This document shows positions 1 through 9,149 of a stretch of DNA of 64,000 nt, piece by piece. The stretch covers positions 124,001 through 188,000 of the forward strand of contig NZ_PPPD01000003.1 in assembly GCF_002901445.1 (NCBI RefSeq), read 5' to 3'. Numbering within the stretch: the first letter of the stretch is position 1; every line of letters begins with the position of its first letter. The translations under genes and the position numbers were made by a program. The notes under the pieces are model-generated. The model ran no database searches and was not told where the DNA came from. It saw only the letters and a list, made by a program, of their open reading frames with translations. The stretch comes from Deinococcus koreensis (GTDB lineage Bacteria; Deinococcota; Deinococci; Deinococcales; Deinococcaceae).

Positions 1-1223
1 TGGTCGCGTTCCAGCGCGGTGGCCTGCCGCAGATGGTGCAAGCTGGCCCGGGGATCGTCGCCCTCGTGGGCGTCGGCCAGCAGCAGGTGCGCGTCGTAGG
101 CGGCCTGGGGCCGGGTGCCCTCGGTGGCGAGCTTCAGGGCGTGGTGGAGGCCACGCTGGGCCAGGTCGCGGCGCCCGCTGGCCAGCCAGTTCTTGGCGCG
201 GCCCAGCGTGGCTTCCAGATGGGCGTCGAGATCACTGCTCGTCTGCGCGAGTTCCTCGGCCTGCAGGAGGTAACGGTCGGCCGCGTCGTGGTCCCCCAGA
301 CCCGAGTGCAGCAGGCCGAGGCTGTGCAGGGCGCCCGCCCGAACCCTGGGCAGGCCCAGGTCGTCTGCGGCCCTGAGCGCGGCGCCCAGCAGATCGGCGG
401 CGTCGGGCCGGCCCAGCTTGCGGAAGATCTCCCCGGCGTTCAGGGACATGGTGGCGTGCGCGGCGAGATCGTCTGCCGCCAGCGCCGAATCCCGGGCGTG
501 CAGGTAGTGCCCGGCGGCCTCGTCCAGCCTCTCCATGCCCTCGAGCAGCAGCCCCAGGTTGCTGTGGACGTACAGGTCGCTCACCAGCGGGGTCTGGCTG
601 CCGGGCAGCCGCTGCAGGGCCCACTGCAGGATCTCCAGGGCCTCGGCGTGCTGACCCAGGGCGATCTGGATCAGCGCGCGGTTGCAGGCGGATCGGATCT
701 CGCCCGCGACGTCCCCATGCTCGGCGCGCAGCCGCTGGGCGGTCTCCAGGGTGGCCAGGGCCAGCAGGCTGTCCCCGCGTCCATGTTCGATCTGGGCCCG
801 GAGGTTCAGCGCCTCAGCCTGGACATCGGCCTGTCCGGCCCGCACCGCCACCCGGATCGCCATCGCGAGGTACCGCTGGGCCTCGTCGGTCTCACCGGAC
901 ATCAGCAGCGCCTGGGCGCGCAGATGGTGCGAGCGGGCCAGCAGGTCAGTCACGGGAAGCGTCGCGGCCGCGGCGTCGAGAAACGTGAGCGCGGTTCGGG
1001 CCTGTCCAGCCCTCAGGGCGGCTTCGGCGGCCTGCAGGTCGGCCTGCGCCAGCAGGGGAGCCGGCGGGTACCCTGCTGGCACTGAGGGAGACGCCACCAT
1101 CCGCACGCCGGAGGCCCGGGCGTGGCTGACGACAGGATCGACGGCGACCAGTGCCTCGCTGGGCGGGGCGACGGGATCTGGAGCGCTCACCGGCGCCGAT
1201 GAACGGTGGGGCTCGCTCAACAC
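1..1223 (-). CDS. TPR-repeat protein, C-terminus beyond window edge
   Basis: About 407 residues are visible before the left edge. After a Pro/Ala/Ser-rich head of about 55 residues, the rest is a continuous alpha-solenoid of TPR-like helices, with motifs such as ALNLRAQIEHGRGD, SNLGLLLEGMERLDEAA and ALHSLGLLHSGLGDHDAA. No catalytic domain lies inside the window. The last visible segment (LLLADAHEGDDPRASLHHL) resembles the point in the 23605-26241 protein ([19 protein letters not shown]) just before its coiled coil, HD-GYP and GGDEF domains. An output domain beyond the edge is therefore inferred, not seen. The start is a GTG with a TAAAAT -10-like box 6 nt upstream, a leaderless arrangement; a TTG directly after it is an alternative. 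It lies 93 bp downstream of the subtilase gene on the same strand. Confidence 0.8.
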   Translation of the reverse strand, partial: MLSEPHRSSAPVSAPDPVAPPSEALVAVDPVVSHARASGVRMVASPSVPAGYPPAPLLAQADLQAAEAALRAGQARTALTFLDAAAATLPVTDLLARSHHLRAQALLMSGETDEAQRYLAMAIRVAVRAGQADVQAEALNLRAQIEHGRGDSLLALATLETAQRLRAEHGDVAGEIRSACNRALIQIALGQHAEALEILQWALQRLPGSQTPLVSDLYVHSNLGLLLEGMERLDEAAGHYLHARDSALAADDLAAHATMSLNAGEIFRKLGRPDAADLLGAALRAADDLGLPRVRAGALHSLGLLHSGLGDHDAADRYLLQAEELAQTSSDLDAHLEATLGRAKNWLASGRRDLAQRGLHHALKLATEGTRPQAAYDAHLLLADAHEGDDPRASLHHLRQATALERD

Positions 1224-1229
1224 GCCGGC

Positions 1230-1235
1230 ATTTTA
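1230..1235 (-). promoter_or_regulatory. -10-like box TAAAAT, leaderless promoter candidate
   Basis: TAAAAT on the minus strand ends 6 nt before the GTG of the TPR gene, as expected for a leaderless transcript. No convincing -35 was found at the usual distance. Confidence 0.4.
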
Positions 1236-1266
1236 GGTGAGGGTGACTTGCAGAATCCTCACACAG

Positions 1267-1305
1267 CGGCTCAGCGTCCCCATGAAGTGCAGGGACACTG
1301 AGCCG
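1267..1305 (-). terminator. Hairpin between subtilase and TPR gene
   Basis: A 14-bp stem (CGGCTCAGCGTCCC with GGGACACTGAGCCG, one G-T pair) and an 11-nt loop lie just after the subtilase stop codon. No T-run follows on the minus strand, so it may be a partial terminator or mRNA-stabilising hairpin. Confidence 0.55.
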
Positions 1306-1316
1306 CCGGGGAGAGG

Positions 1317-2678
1317 TCAGCGTCCCAGGGCGCTCAGGGCGGCGTCGAGATTCAGGCGCCCGCTGCCGAGCTTGCCGGAGTAGGGGGCATTGTCGCTCAC
1401 GGTGTTGACCTTGCTGGCGGCGGTGGTCAGGGCGGCCGCCGTCTGCTGGCCGGTCGCACCCAGGCCCATGCCCAGCGCCAGACCAGCCGACACCATGGGC
1501 GTGCTCATGCTGGTGCCGCTCCACGCGGCCAGTCGGCTCTGCGGGGCGGGGCCGTACACCCCTTCGCCCGGCGCCAGGAGTTCCAGCGCGGCGCCGTACT
1601 GGGAGAAACTGCTCTTGGTGTCGGCGGAGTTGACGCTGCCCACGGCCAGGTTCATCGGCATAGTGGAGAACTGGGCGGCCGGGTAGTCCAGGCCCTCGGT
1701 GCCCCTGTTGCCGGCAGCGGCGGCGACGACCACACCCTTCTTGTTCGCGTAGTTGATGGCCTGCGTGACGGCCGAGACGGGCGCGTCGGCCCCCAGGCTC
1801 AGGTTGATGACGTTGGCTCCGTGGTTCACGGCCCAGACGATGGCCGCGCTCACCGACGAGACGTCCCCGCTGCCGCTCTGGTTCAGCACCCGCAGCGGCA
1901 TGAGCTTCACACCGGGGGCGATCTGGGCGATGATGCCCGCCACTTCCGTGCCGTGGCCCGTCAGTCCGGTGCCCAGTTCCCCTTCATCCTGCGGGGTGTC
2001 GTCGTTCGCCACGAAGTCCCGCCAGGTGCTGGGATCGGTCAACATCCCCACGTAGGCCGGGTGCGTCAGATCGACGCCGGTGTCCAGAATCGCCACCGTG
2101 ATGCCCTCGCCGGTGGCCCGCCCGGCGCTCTGGACGGAGTCGAGGCCGATCTGGCGCCAGGTGGCCGTGTTCTGCGGCACCGGCTGGAAGACGGCGTTGC
2201 CCCACAGGCCCACCGAGCCCGAGCCCCAGAGCCCGACCGAACCCCAGCCCCACAGCCCCACGGAGCCCCAGCCCCACAGGCCGACCGAACCCCAGCCCCA
2301 CAGGCCCACGGAGCCCCAGCCCCAGAGCCCGACCGAACCGTTTCCAGAGACGGTGCCCGAAGCGGGCTGGCCCTTGCCGACCCGGAAGACGTTGACGTTT
2401 CGATCGACGTCGGTGCTGGCGCCCAGCGACCGCAGGTTCGACTTCGCGCCGCTGACGCCCAGCAGGGCAAAATCAGGCGTGCGGGTAATCAGGATACCGT
2501 TGTACTGCGCTTCGAGTTGCGCGTCGCTGGCGGAGCCGGGATTCTTCACCGTCAGCACCGCGTCGGGGCCTGAAGTCGTGCGGGCCACCTGGGGCGTCGA
2601 GGTGGTGCCGCAGGAGGCGAGCAGGACACTCAGGGCCAGGGCGGCTGCCGTCAGGGAGGTGCGGGTACGGGTCTTCAC
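1317..2678 (-). CDS. S8 subtilisin-like lipoprotein protease with GSVGLWGx repeats
   Basis: This is a 453-residue secreted subtilase. A lipoprotein signal ends in lipobox LLASC (Cys23), so the protein is probably anchored to a membrane. Residues 30-110 form a propeptide-like region. Residues 114-161 are six tandem octapeptides, GSVGLWG followed by W, S or N. The S8 catalytic domain follows with Asp199 (ILDTG), His242 (GHGTEVAG), oxyanion Asn324 and Ser390 (GTSMSTP). The triad is complete, so it should be active. The GTG at 2678 was chosen because AAGGAG lies 7 nt upstream and a clean signal peptide follows. An upstream ATG at 2693 would place the ribosome-binding site inside the gene. It is followed by a TPR gene. 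The second subtilase at 22254 shares both layout and neighbour type. Confidence 0.92.
   Translation of the reverse strand: MKTRTRTSLTAAALALSVLLASCGTTSTPQVARTTSGPDAVLTVKNPGSASDAQLEAQYNGILITRTPDFALLGVSGAKSNLRSLGASTDVDRNVNVFRVGKGQPASGTVSGNGSVGLWGWGSVGLWGWGSVGLWGWGSVGLWGWGSVGLWGSGSVGLWGNAVFQPVPQNTATWRQIGLDSVQSAGRATGEGITVAILDTGVDLTHPAYVGMLTDPSTWRDFVANDDTPQDEGELGTGLTGHGTEVAGIIAQIAPGVKLMPLRVLNQSGSGDVSSVSAAIVWAVNHGANVINLSLGADAPVSAVTQAINYANKKGVVVAAAAGNRGTEGLDYPAAQFSTMPMNLAVGSVNSADTKSSFSQYGAALELLAPGEGVYGPAPQSRLAAWSGTSMSTPMVSAGLALGMGLGATGQQTAAALTTAASKVNTVSDNAPYSGKLGSGRLNLDAALSALGR
2196..2339 (-). repeat. Six 24-nt in-frame repeats coding GSVGLWG(W/S/N)
   Basis: The array is a 144-nt coding minisatellite inside the subtilase gene with six near-identical 24-nt units. 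Units differ mainly at the last codon and in silent positions. Its in-frame 24-nt period means copy-number change would not shift the frame. Confidence 0.9.
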
Positions 2679-3400
2679 AGTGGTCTCCTTCATGATAACG
2701 AGATGGTAGAGAGATGAGCGACGGCTGCGGCGAAACTTCCGAATGCAGCATCGGGACACCAGGGTGTCGATGCGTGGAGCGATTCAATACCGGGGGGGAT
2801 GTCTACCCCGCAGTGTGAAGGATGAAAGGTTGGATTGCAATTGGAGTTGTCTGACCCCCCCCCAGTACGGGTGTGATCATTCCACATCGCACTCTCATTC
2901 ATCTCAGGTAAAAGATTGAACCCCCTGGATAGCTGACCGTGGGTTATCAAGTTCACATACTCTGCTCATCGCAATTTCCGGCAGGGGAGGCTCTCGAGAT
3001 CGAGCCGAAAGGCTCAGTACGCGACGGTCTGGAGCCTGCCGTGGCTCGTGAGGGCCCTTCGGCCAACCGGATTGGGGGTCACGGATCTGTGCCCTAGAAA
3101 CCGGGCGGCCTCCTGCCCTCCACCGCCCAGAGATCTCGTCGTGGAGCTGCCCGCGAGTTCTTAACCTTTGCGGCCAGATGGGGTAAATGTGGAGTCTGGG
3201 AGGAACGACAGCGTGGGCTGCAGGTTCGAGGCCGCGTGTTGAAAACGGCGAAGCATCCCAGTCTCAGCTCACGGCGACCCGGTGACCATCGGCCCGCACT
3301 GGCGCAGGCCGGCCCTGGAAGTCGTGCCCACTGTTGGCCCAACCTTGACACGGTGATCGTGCTGACCGTCTGGCACGGCGGCCTCGCCTACGGTGGGGCC
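2679..3400. other. Long intergenic region with homopolymer tracts
   Basis: About 720 bp without a credible gene. The part near 2690-2960 is less GC-rich than its surroundings and should hold the subtilase promoter. It contains runs of G7 (2792-2798) and C9 (2855-2863). The segment 2990-3060 can form weak local hairpins. A TTGACA at 3345-3350 could serve the Ohr gene, but no good -10 sits at 17 nt; TACGGT close to the ATG is an alternative -10. Confidence 0.5.
2855..2863 (+). repeat. Homopolymer C9 upstream of subtilase
   Basis: Nine consecutive C residues lie about 180 bp upstream of the subtilase start, in the probable promoter or leader region. Confidence 0.8.
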
Positions 3401-3880
3401 ATGAGTGCCGAAAGCCAGCCCAAGCTGCTGTTCCAGACCCGCGCCACCGCCCACGGCGGCCGTGCGGGGTATATCGAGTCGCCCGACCACCACCTGGCGG
3501 TCAAACTCAGCGTGCCGCAGGAGATCGGCGGAGACGGCGGCGTAGGCACCAACCCCGAGCAGCTGCTCGCGGCCGGGTACGCGGCCTGCTTCCAGAGCGC
3601 CATCGGGGTCGTGGCGCGCCGGGACAAGGTGAGCTTCGGCTCGTCCCGCGTGACCGGGATCGTCGGGCTGCGGAGCGACGACCTGGGGTACGTGCTGGAG
3701 ATCGAGCTGCAGATCGTCCTGCCGGGCCTGAGTCCTGAGCAGGCGCGGCATATGGTCGACGAGGCCCACAAGGTCTGCCCCTACAGCCGGGCCCTGCGCG
3801 GCGACGTCACGGTACGCCTGACGGTCGTCGAGGAGCAGGAGCCCGCTCAGGGTCAGGCGGAGACTGCTGCCGTCCGCTGA
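3401..3880 (+). CDS. ohr: Organic hydroperoxide resistance protein (Ohr/OsmC family)
   Basis: This 159-residue protein is of typical Ohr length. The two catalytic cysteines of the family are present: Cys63 in AGYAACF and Cys126 in VCPYSRA. The preceding TNPEQLLAAGYAACF stretch is an Ohr/OsmC signature. Ohr reduces organic hydroperoxides in the cytoplasm using a Cys-Cys redox pair, usually with lipoylated proteins as reductant (family knowledge). The ATG at 3401 starts just where family similarity begins; an upstream in-frame ATG adds an unrelated tail. No Shine-Dalgarno stands out, and a TACGGT box 6 nt upstream suggests a leaderless transcript. It stands alone, with a candidate terminator downstream. 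Confidence 0.93.
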   Translation: MSAESQPKLLFQTRATAHGGRAGYIESPDHHLAVKLSVPQEIGGDGGVGTNPEQLLAAGYAACFQSAIGVVARRDKVSFGSSRVTGIVGLRSDDLGYVLEIELQIVLPGLSPEQARHMVDEAHKVCPYSRALRGDVTVRLTVVEEQEPAQGQAETAAVR

Positions 3881-3950
3881 GTCTGGATGAGCCTGGTGGG
3901 CGTGCCGGTGACCCCTGTTCCCGGCAAGGGATGAAAACCGTGGCTGAAGT

Positions 3951-3985
3951 GGCGGCGTCTGGATCGGGCGCCGCCATCTTCCATT
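3951..3985 (+). terminator. Candidate terminator after ohr
   Basis: A 7-bp stem (GGCGGCG with CGCCGCC) and an 11-nt loop are followed by a short T/C-rich tail (ATCTTCCATTC), 70 bp past the ohr stop. Confidence 0.5.
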
Positions 3986-4011
3986 CCTGGAAAAGGTGGA
4001 GAATGCCTCCC

Positions 4012-4353
4012 TCAGCCGTGCAGAGAGAACGCTGAGCCTGACGCGTCCAGGGGGTCACGCTGCCACACCTGCGGCGAGTCCAGCCGGTCATCGGTGGGTG
4101 CGATCTGGTTCGACTGCTGGGAGCAAGTGCCCTGAGGGGGCAGCTGGGCCACCTGCACGGCTTCCAGCATCGCCCGCAGCAGGGCGACCCGGATGATGGG
4201 GTCTTCTCCGAGGGCCAGCGTCCGGCCCCCCTGACGGATCTCGACGCAGTGCAGCGTGAGGCCGGAGTCCAGCACCCGCGCCGTGTTCAGCTGCTCGCAC
4301 CCGCTGGCCACCAGAAGCTGCCAGACTCTCACCGATGCCGACGTAGATTCCAT
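4012..4353 (-). CDS. Small hypothetical protein, 113 aa
   Basis: I do not recognise the family. The 113-residue product has a mixed, soluble composition. It includes a Cys-bearing stretch near the N-terminus (VASGCEQLNTARVLD) and an alternating strand/helix pattern (LTLHCVEIRQGGRTLAL, IIRVALLRAMLEAVQ). Opposing frames are low complexity or broken, which supports this strand. The ATG at 4353 has GGAG 3 nt upstream and a TAGGGT hexamer a little further up. It runs towards the ohr terminator. Function unknown; coding status likely, not certain. Confidence 0.6.
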   Translation of the reverse strand: MESTSASVRVWQLLVASGCEQLNTARVLDSGLTLHCVEIRQGGRTLALGEDPIIRVALLRAMLEAVQVAQLPPQGTCSQQSNQIAPTDDRLDSPQVWQRDPLDASGSAFSLHG

Positions 4354-4619
4354 AGCTCCGACCCTACGCCTCCGCCGGGAAAAGGCCCATGCAGACTCTC
4401 TTCAGCCTCCCTTGAGTGGAGCTTCGCCTGATGGGGTGGCAGCTCCCCCCGTCGGCCGGGTCATCGCTGTGGCCGGCTGTCTGTACCGAGGAGTGGCGCG
4501 GCAGGGGTTCGATGAGTCATGATGGCGGCGTCCACCCCTGTCTGATAAAGGATGTCTGACGCATCCCCCTTTGAAGCCAATCCCCCCACAGGCCCACGGG
4601 CCTTTAGAGGAGATGTGTC

Positions 4620-4802
4620 ATGACCCTGCTGCTCACCGCTGTGTGCATTGAACTCGCTGCCCTGATCACCGCCGCCGTGTTTTCCCTGTCCCGGGGCCAC
4701 CCCCGTAGCGGGCTGGAGACCGAGTGGGACGATCCGGTGCCTGAGCAGTACCACCAGGCCTGGTCGGCCCGCCAGTGGGTCGGACACGGTCAGGCCACCT
4801 GA
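4620..4802 (+). CDS. Small single-pass membrane protein, 60 aa
   Basis: A strong ribosome-binding site (GAGGAG, 7 nt spacing) precedes the ATG. Residues 1-24 form one hydrophobic segment (LLLTAVCIELAALITAAVF). A short polar, acidic and Trp-containing tail follows (ETEWDDPVPEQYHQAW). This looks like a small inner-membrane protein or a membrane-tethered peptide. Nothing nearby tells its role, and the next gene, a stress SDR, is 450 bp away. Confidence 0.65.
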   Translation: MTLLLTAVCIELAALITAAVFSLSRGHPRSGLETEWDDPVPEQYHQAWSARQWVGHGQAT

Positions 4803-5253
4803 CTGTCCTGTCCGGTGTAAGAGGCAGTCCGGTGGGGAGCCGGGGCGGCGGAGGCTCGGGGGTCATGACCTGATTCTGCAGAGTGTCAGGACAGACAGGC
4901 GAGCCGGGGGCTCAGATCCCGAGGCTGCTCTCGTCCAGGCGGGCGTCCGCCGCTCGGCCTGATGGCTCGCTGCCGGTTCGGAGTGCCCCGGACAAAAGAG
5001 GAGGTGCCTCCAGGTCGCGCCAGAGGCAGTTCCTCTTTCATCGGTTGCCGCCCCCGAGCTTGAACGCTCGGGCCTGAACCTCCGGGGTCGAAGCCGCGGC
5101 CACGTCACTGGACGCCTACGCGGACGCAGATAAACCCGGATTGAGCCAATTCTCGACTGTCTGAACCGGTGGGCCGTCACACTGCCCTGCGACGGCGAAA
5201 AGTGCCGCTACGGCGGTCTCCTCACCTTCCAATCCAGCAGCGAGGTACCCAGC
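4803..5253. other. Intergenic region upstream of SDR gene
   Basis: 450 bp with no credible gene; the minus-strand frame here is Arg/Pro-rich and looks like antisense noise. A 7-bp hairpin (CCCGAGC with GCTCGGG, 5053-5072) is present. The right end carries the AGCGAGG ribosome-binding site of the SDR gene. Confidence 0.4.
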
Positions 5254-6147
5254 ATGTCGACTTCAGGTCAGCCCGAAACCGCTCCGACGTCCGAACTTCC
5301 CACCAAGCCCCCCGCCGAGACCCAGGAGCAGCAGCCCGGCAGCGAAGCCCAGATGAGCATGGCGCCGGTCGTGATCCGCGAGGGCTACCGGGGCAGCGGC
5401 AAACTGGAAGGCAAAGTCGCCCTGATTACCGGGGGCGACAGTGGCATCGGGCGTGCGGTCGCCGTCCACTTCGCCCGGGAAGGCGCCGATGTGGCCATTC
5501 TCTATCTCGACGAGCACCAGGACGCCCAGGACACCCTGAAGATGGTGCAGGCCGAGGGTCGCCGGGGGCTGCTGATCGCCGGCGACATCGGCGACGTGGA
5601 GTTCTGCCGTGACGCCGTGGCGCGCACCGTCAGGGAACTCGGGGGTCTCAACATCCTGGTCAATAACGCCGCCGAACAGCACCCCCAGGACACCATCAGC
5701 GAGATCACCCCGGAGCAGCTGGAACGCACGTTCCGCACCAACATCTTCGCCATGTTCTATCTGGTGCAGGCCGCCACGCCCCATCTCCAGCGCGGCGACG
5801 CGATCATCAACACGACCAGCGTGACCGCCTACAAGGGAAGCCCGCAGCTGCTCGACTATTCAAGCACCAAGGGGGCCATCGTGGCCTTCACGCGCAGCCT
5901 GAGCGGCAACCTGGCCGAACAGGGCATCCGCGTGAACGCCGTGGCGCCGGGGCCGATCTGGACGCCGCTGATTCCCAGCACCTTCGATGCGGAGCGTGTG
6001 CAGGCTCACGGGGAGAACACGCCACTGGAGCGGGTCGGGCAGCCCTCGGAGGTCGCGCCCAGCTACGTCTTCCTGGCCTCCGAGGACAGCACCTACATCA
6101 CCGGACAGGTGCTCCACCCCAACGGTGGCGACGTGGTGAACGGCTGA
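5254..6147 (+). CDS. SDR oxidoreductase, general-stress/aldehyde type
   Basis: The 297-residue protein has a classical Rossmann fold. Its cofactor motif is TGGDSGIGRA near residue 60, followed by NNAAEQ, a Ser-Tyr-Lys active site (TSVTAYKG, then DYSSTKGA) and the helper motif NAVAPGPIWTPL. A polar, Gln/Pro/Glu-rich extension of about 48 residues precedes the fold, as in bacterial YghA/YdaD-type stress dehydrogenases that use NAD(P) on small aldehydes or polyols (family knowledge; substrate not visible). It is a paralogue of the SDR at 17274, with the same GDSGIGRAVA motif and similar C-terminus. It is monocistronic and ends at a hairpin shared with glf. Confidence 0.9.
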   Translation: MSTSGQPETAPTSELPTKPPAETQEQQPGSEAQMSMAPVVIREGYRGSGKLEGKVALITGGDSGIGRAVAVHFAREGADVAILYLDEHQDAQDTLKMVQAEGRRGLLIAGDIGDVEFCRDAVARTVRELGGLNILVNNAAEQHPQDTISEITPEQLERTFRTNIFAMFYLVQAATPHLQRGDAIINTTSVTAYKGSPQLLDYSSTKGAIVAFTRSLSGNLAEQGIRVNAVAPGPIWTPLIPSTFDAERVQAHGENTPLERVGQPSEVAPSYVFLASEDSTYITGQVLHPNGGDVVNG

Positions 6148-6173
6148 ACAGCACCATCCGCCGACAGGAACCG

Positions 6174-6210
6174 GGAGGAGCGGCAGACTGACGAGTGCTG
6201 TCGCTCCTCC
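6174..6210. terminator. Hairpin between convergent SDR and glf genes
   Basis: A 13-bp stem (GGAGGAGCGGCAG with CTGTCGCTCCTCC, one G-T pair) and an 11-nt loop lie between two convergent genes, so it could act in both directions. The T-tract is weak. Confidence 0.55.
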
Positions 6211-6376
6211 TGAGCTGATTTCACATGCCCCCGTTCTGATCAACATGAGACATCAAGGCACATCTGGGCATGGTGAGCCCGCCATCCGACAACCACAGGA
6301 GAGAACAACGAACATGCGTGCGCTGAGGGATCAGGCACGCATGGTCTCGTTGACGATGTCTCTCGTCCCCGGATCG

Positions 6377-7610
<1,234 letters not shown>

Positions 7611-7618
<8 letters not shown>

Positions 7619-8804
7619 CGGCGGCCGCCGCAAAGCCCTGGGCCAGACGCCGGGCCTCATCGGAGTGGCGCTGGGCAGCGCGGGCCAGGTGGGCCTGCAT
7701 GGCCTGCCACGTCCTGTCCCACGATTGCGTGGCCAGGAAGGCGTCGGCGCGCGCCAGGCGCTGCTCGGCCGCGGGCGTGCCGGCTTCGGCCAGCGCGGCG
7801 GCGCAGGCGGCCCCGAAGGCCCCGGCGCCCTCGGCGATCCGCACCAGCTCCTTGTCGCCGTACGGACGAATCACGTCATGGATGCCCGTGGAGACCACCG
7901 GCAGCCCGGCCGCCAGATATTCGGGCGTCTTGGTGGGGCTGATGAACTCCGTGGCCTCGTTGCGGGCGAACGGCATCAGGGCCACGTCCCAGTGGGCCAG
8001 GTAGGAGGGCAGGTCGGTGTAGGACTTCATGCCCAGGAAGTGCACGTTGTCCAGGCGCGGCAGGCTGGCCGGGTCGATCTTGACCACCGGCCCGATCAGG
8101 ACGAACTGCCACTCGGGGTGAGTGCTCGCCAGTTCGCTGAGCAGGCCGATATCCAGCCGCTCGTCGATGACCCCGGCGAAGCCCAGACGGGGATGCGGGA
8201 TGTCCTGCTGATCGGCCGGATCGGCCGGCCCCAGCCGGGCCTGCGCGAAGTGCCGGGCATCGACGCTGGACGGAAAGGCGTGGGCATCCGGGTGGTGCCG
8301 CCGCTTGGACTCGTACAAGCGGTGGCCGCCCGTGAAGATCAGGTCGGCGCGCTCCATCAGGTCGGCCTCGCGCTGCCTCAGCTCGGGCGGGGCGCCGCGG
8401 AAGTTGGCCAACTCGTCCATGCAGTCGTACACGGTCAGGCGCGGGTTCAGGCGGTCGGCCACCGGCAGCTCCATCGGGGTGTAGACCCACAGGTCGTATT
8501 CCTGCAGGCCCTCTTCCTGAACGAAGCGCTCCAGCAGCGCCGCCGTGCGGGCCTGCGACTGCGCGGCCGGGTGGCCGGCCTGGATGTGGGGCCGGAGCAC
8601 CTGCACGCCAGAGGCGTCGGCCCTGACCTCCAGGGAGTCGTCCCACTCGCCGAAGACCGGTTCCTCGATGTAGTACACCGGACGCTCGCGCACGGCGCGG
8701 GTCAGCAGATGCTGGGGCCGCTGAAACACGAAGTCCCAGCGCAGATGGGAGAGTACCAGCAGGGCGGGGACGGGGGAGTGCTGGGGGAAAAAAGCGATTG
8801 ACAC
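7611..8804 (-). CDS. Glycosyltransferase of glf operon (GT-B type)
   Basis: This 397-residue protein has a GT-B-like layout. An N-terminal acceptor half begins LVLSHLRWDFVFQRPQHLL, a start typical of transferases encoded beside glf. A C-terminal half carries GFAGVIDERLD, VLIGPVVK and the nucleotide-sugar motif SPTKTPEYLAAGLPVVST. No signal peptide is seen. The GTG at 8804 has a GGAGG site 7 nt upstream; upstream extensions are unlikely coding. Residues 4-6 are coded by a T6C5 run. Its 3' end overlaps glf, suggesting a galactofuranosyl or related transferase. The donor is inferred from the neighbour only. Confidence 0.88.
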
Positions 8805-8885
8805 GAACAGGCCTCCTCCCGGATCCGGGCGGTATGGAATGACTTGGGGGGGTAGGAAGCGGGCGGCGGGGCCCAACTGATCCCG

Positions 8886-8891
8886 ACTATA
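8886..8891 (-). promoter_or_regulatory. -10 candidate TATAGT for the glf operon
   Basis: TATAGT lies about 82 bp upstream of the glycosyltransferase GTG. The matching -35 is weak (ATGAAG at 17 nt). Confidence 0.3.
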
Positions 8892-9134
8892 GATCCAGCC
8901 GGCGTCAGCTTCATTTCACGCTTCTCAATGGAACTAACGGCTGAGCAGAGAAAATGTTCAAGAGTTCTTCACGCTTTTGTGTCCCTGGGACGGCCCCGGA
9001 GTCGGTTCCGCTCAGAAATGTGCGCCCTGGAGGGCCTGCGTTCCTGCCACCCCTCACACACAGAGCCACTCACGGGCGGGAAACACGTCTAGTCGGCTGT
9101 AAGCCAGGCTCAAGACGGCAGGCGAGCCGCCCGC

Positions 9135-9140
9135 TATCCT
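9135..9140 (+). promoter_or_regulatory. -10 candidate TATCCT, leaderless GT2 gene
   Basis: TATCCT ends 9 nt before the GTG start of the GT2 gene, and no Shine-Dalgarno is visible there. Confidence 0.35.
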
Positions 9141-9149
9141 GGGCGGCCC

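Larger units (their letters stand above)
8805..9149. other. Divergent promoter region between two glycosyltransferases
   Basis: 345 bp separate the minus-strand glf operon from the plus-strand GT2 gene. The segment around 8886-8960 is AT-richer than its surroundings. A TATAGT box on the minus strand and a TATCCT box on the plus strand, close to each gene, are the best -10 candidates. Confidence 0.45.

Noticed and set aside
2196..2339. Regular 24-nt repeats resembling a CRISPR array
   Set aside because: There are no spacers; the units are contiguous and in frame with a subtilase coding sequence.
3345..3350. TTGACA as ohr promoter -35
   Set aside because: No acceptable -10 follows at 16-19 nt; the box may be fortuitous, so it was not given its own feature.
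4863..5180. 105-codon minus-strand frame
   Set aside because: It is Arg/Pro-rich, with no RBS or conserved motif, and ends amid a weak hairpin region.
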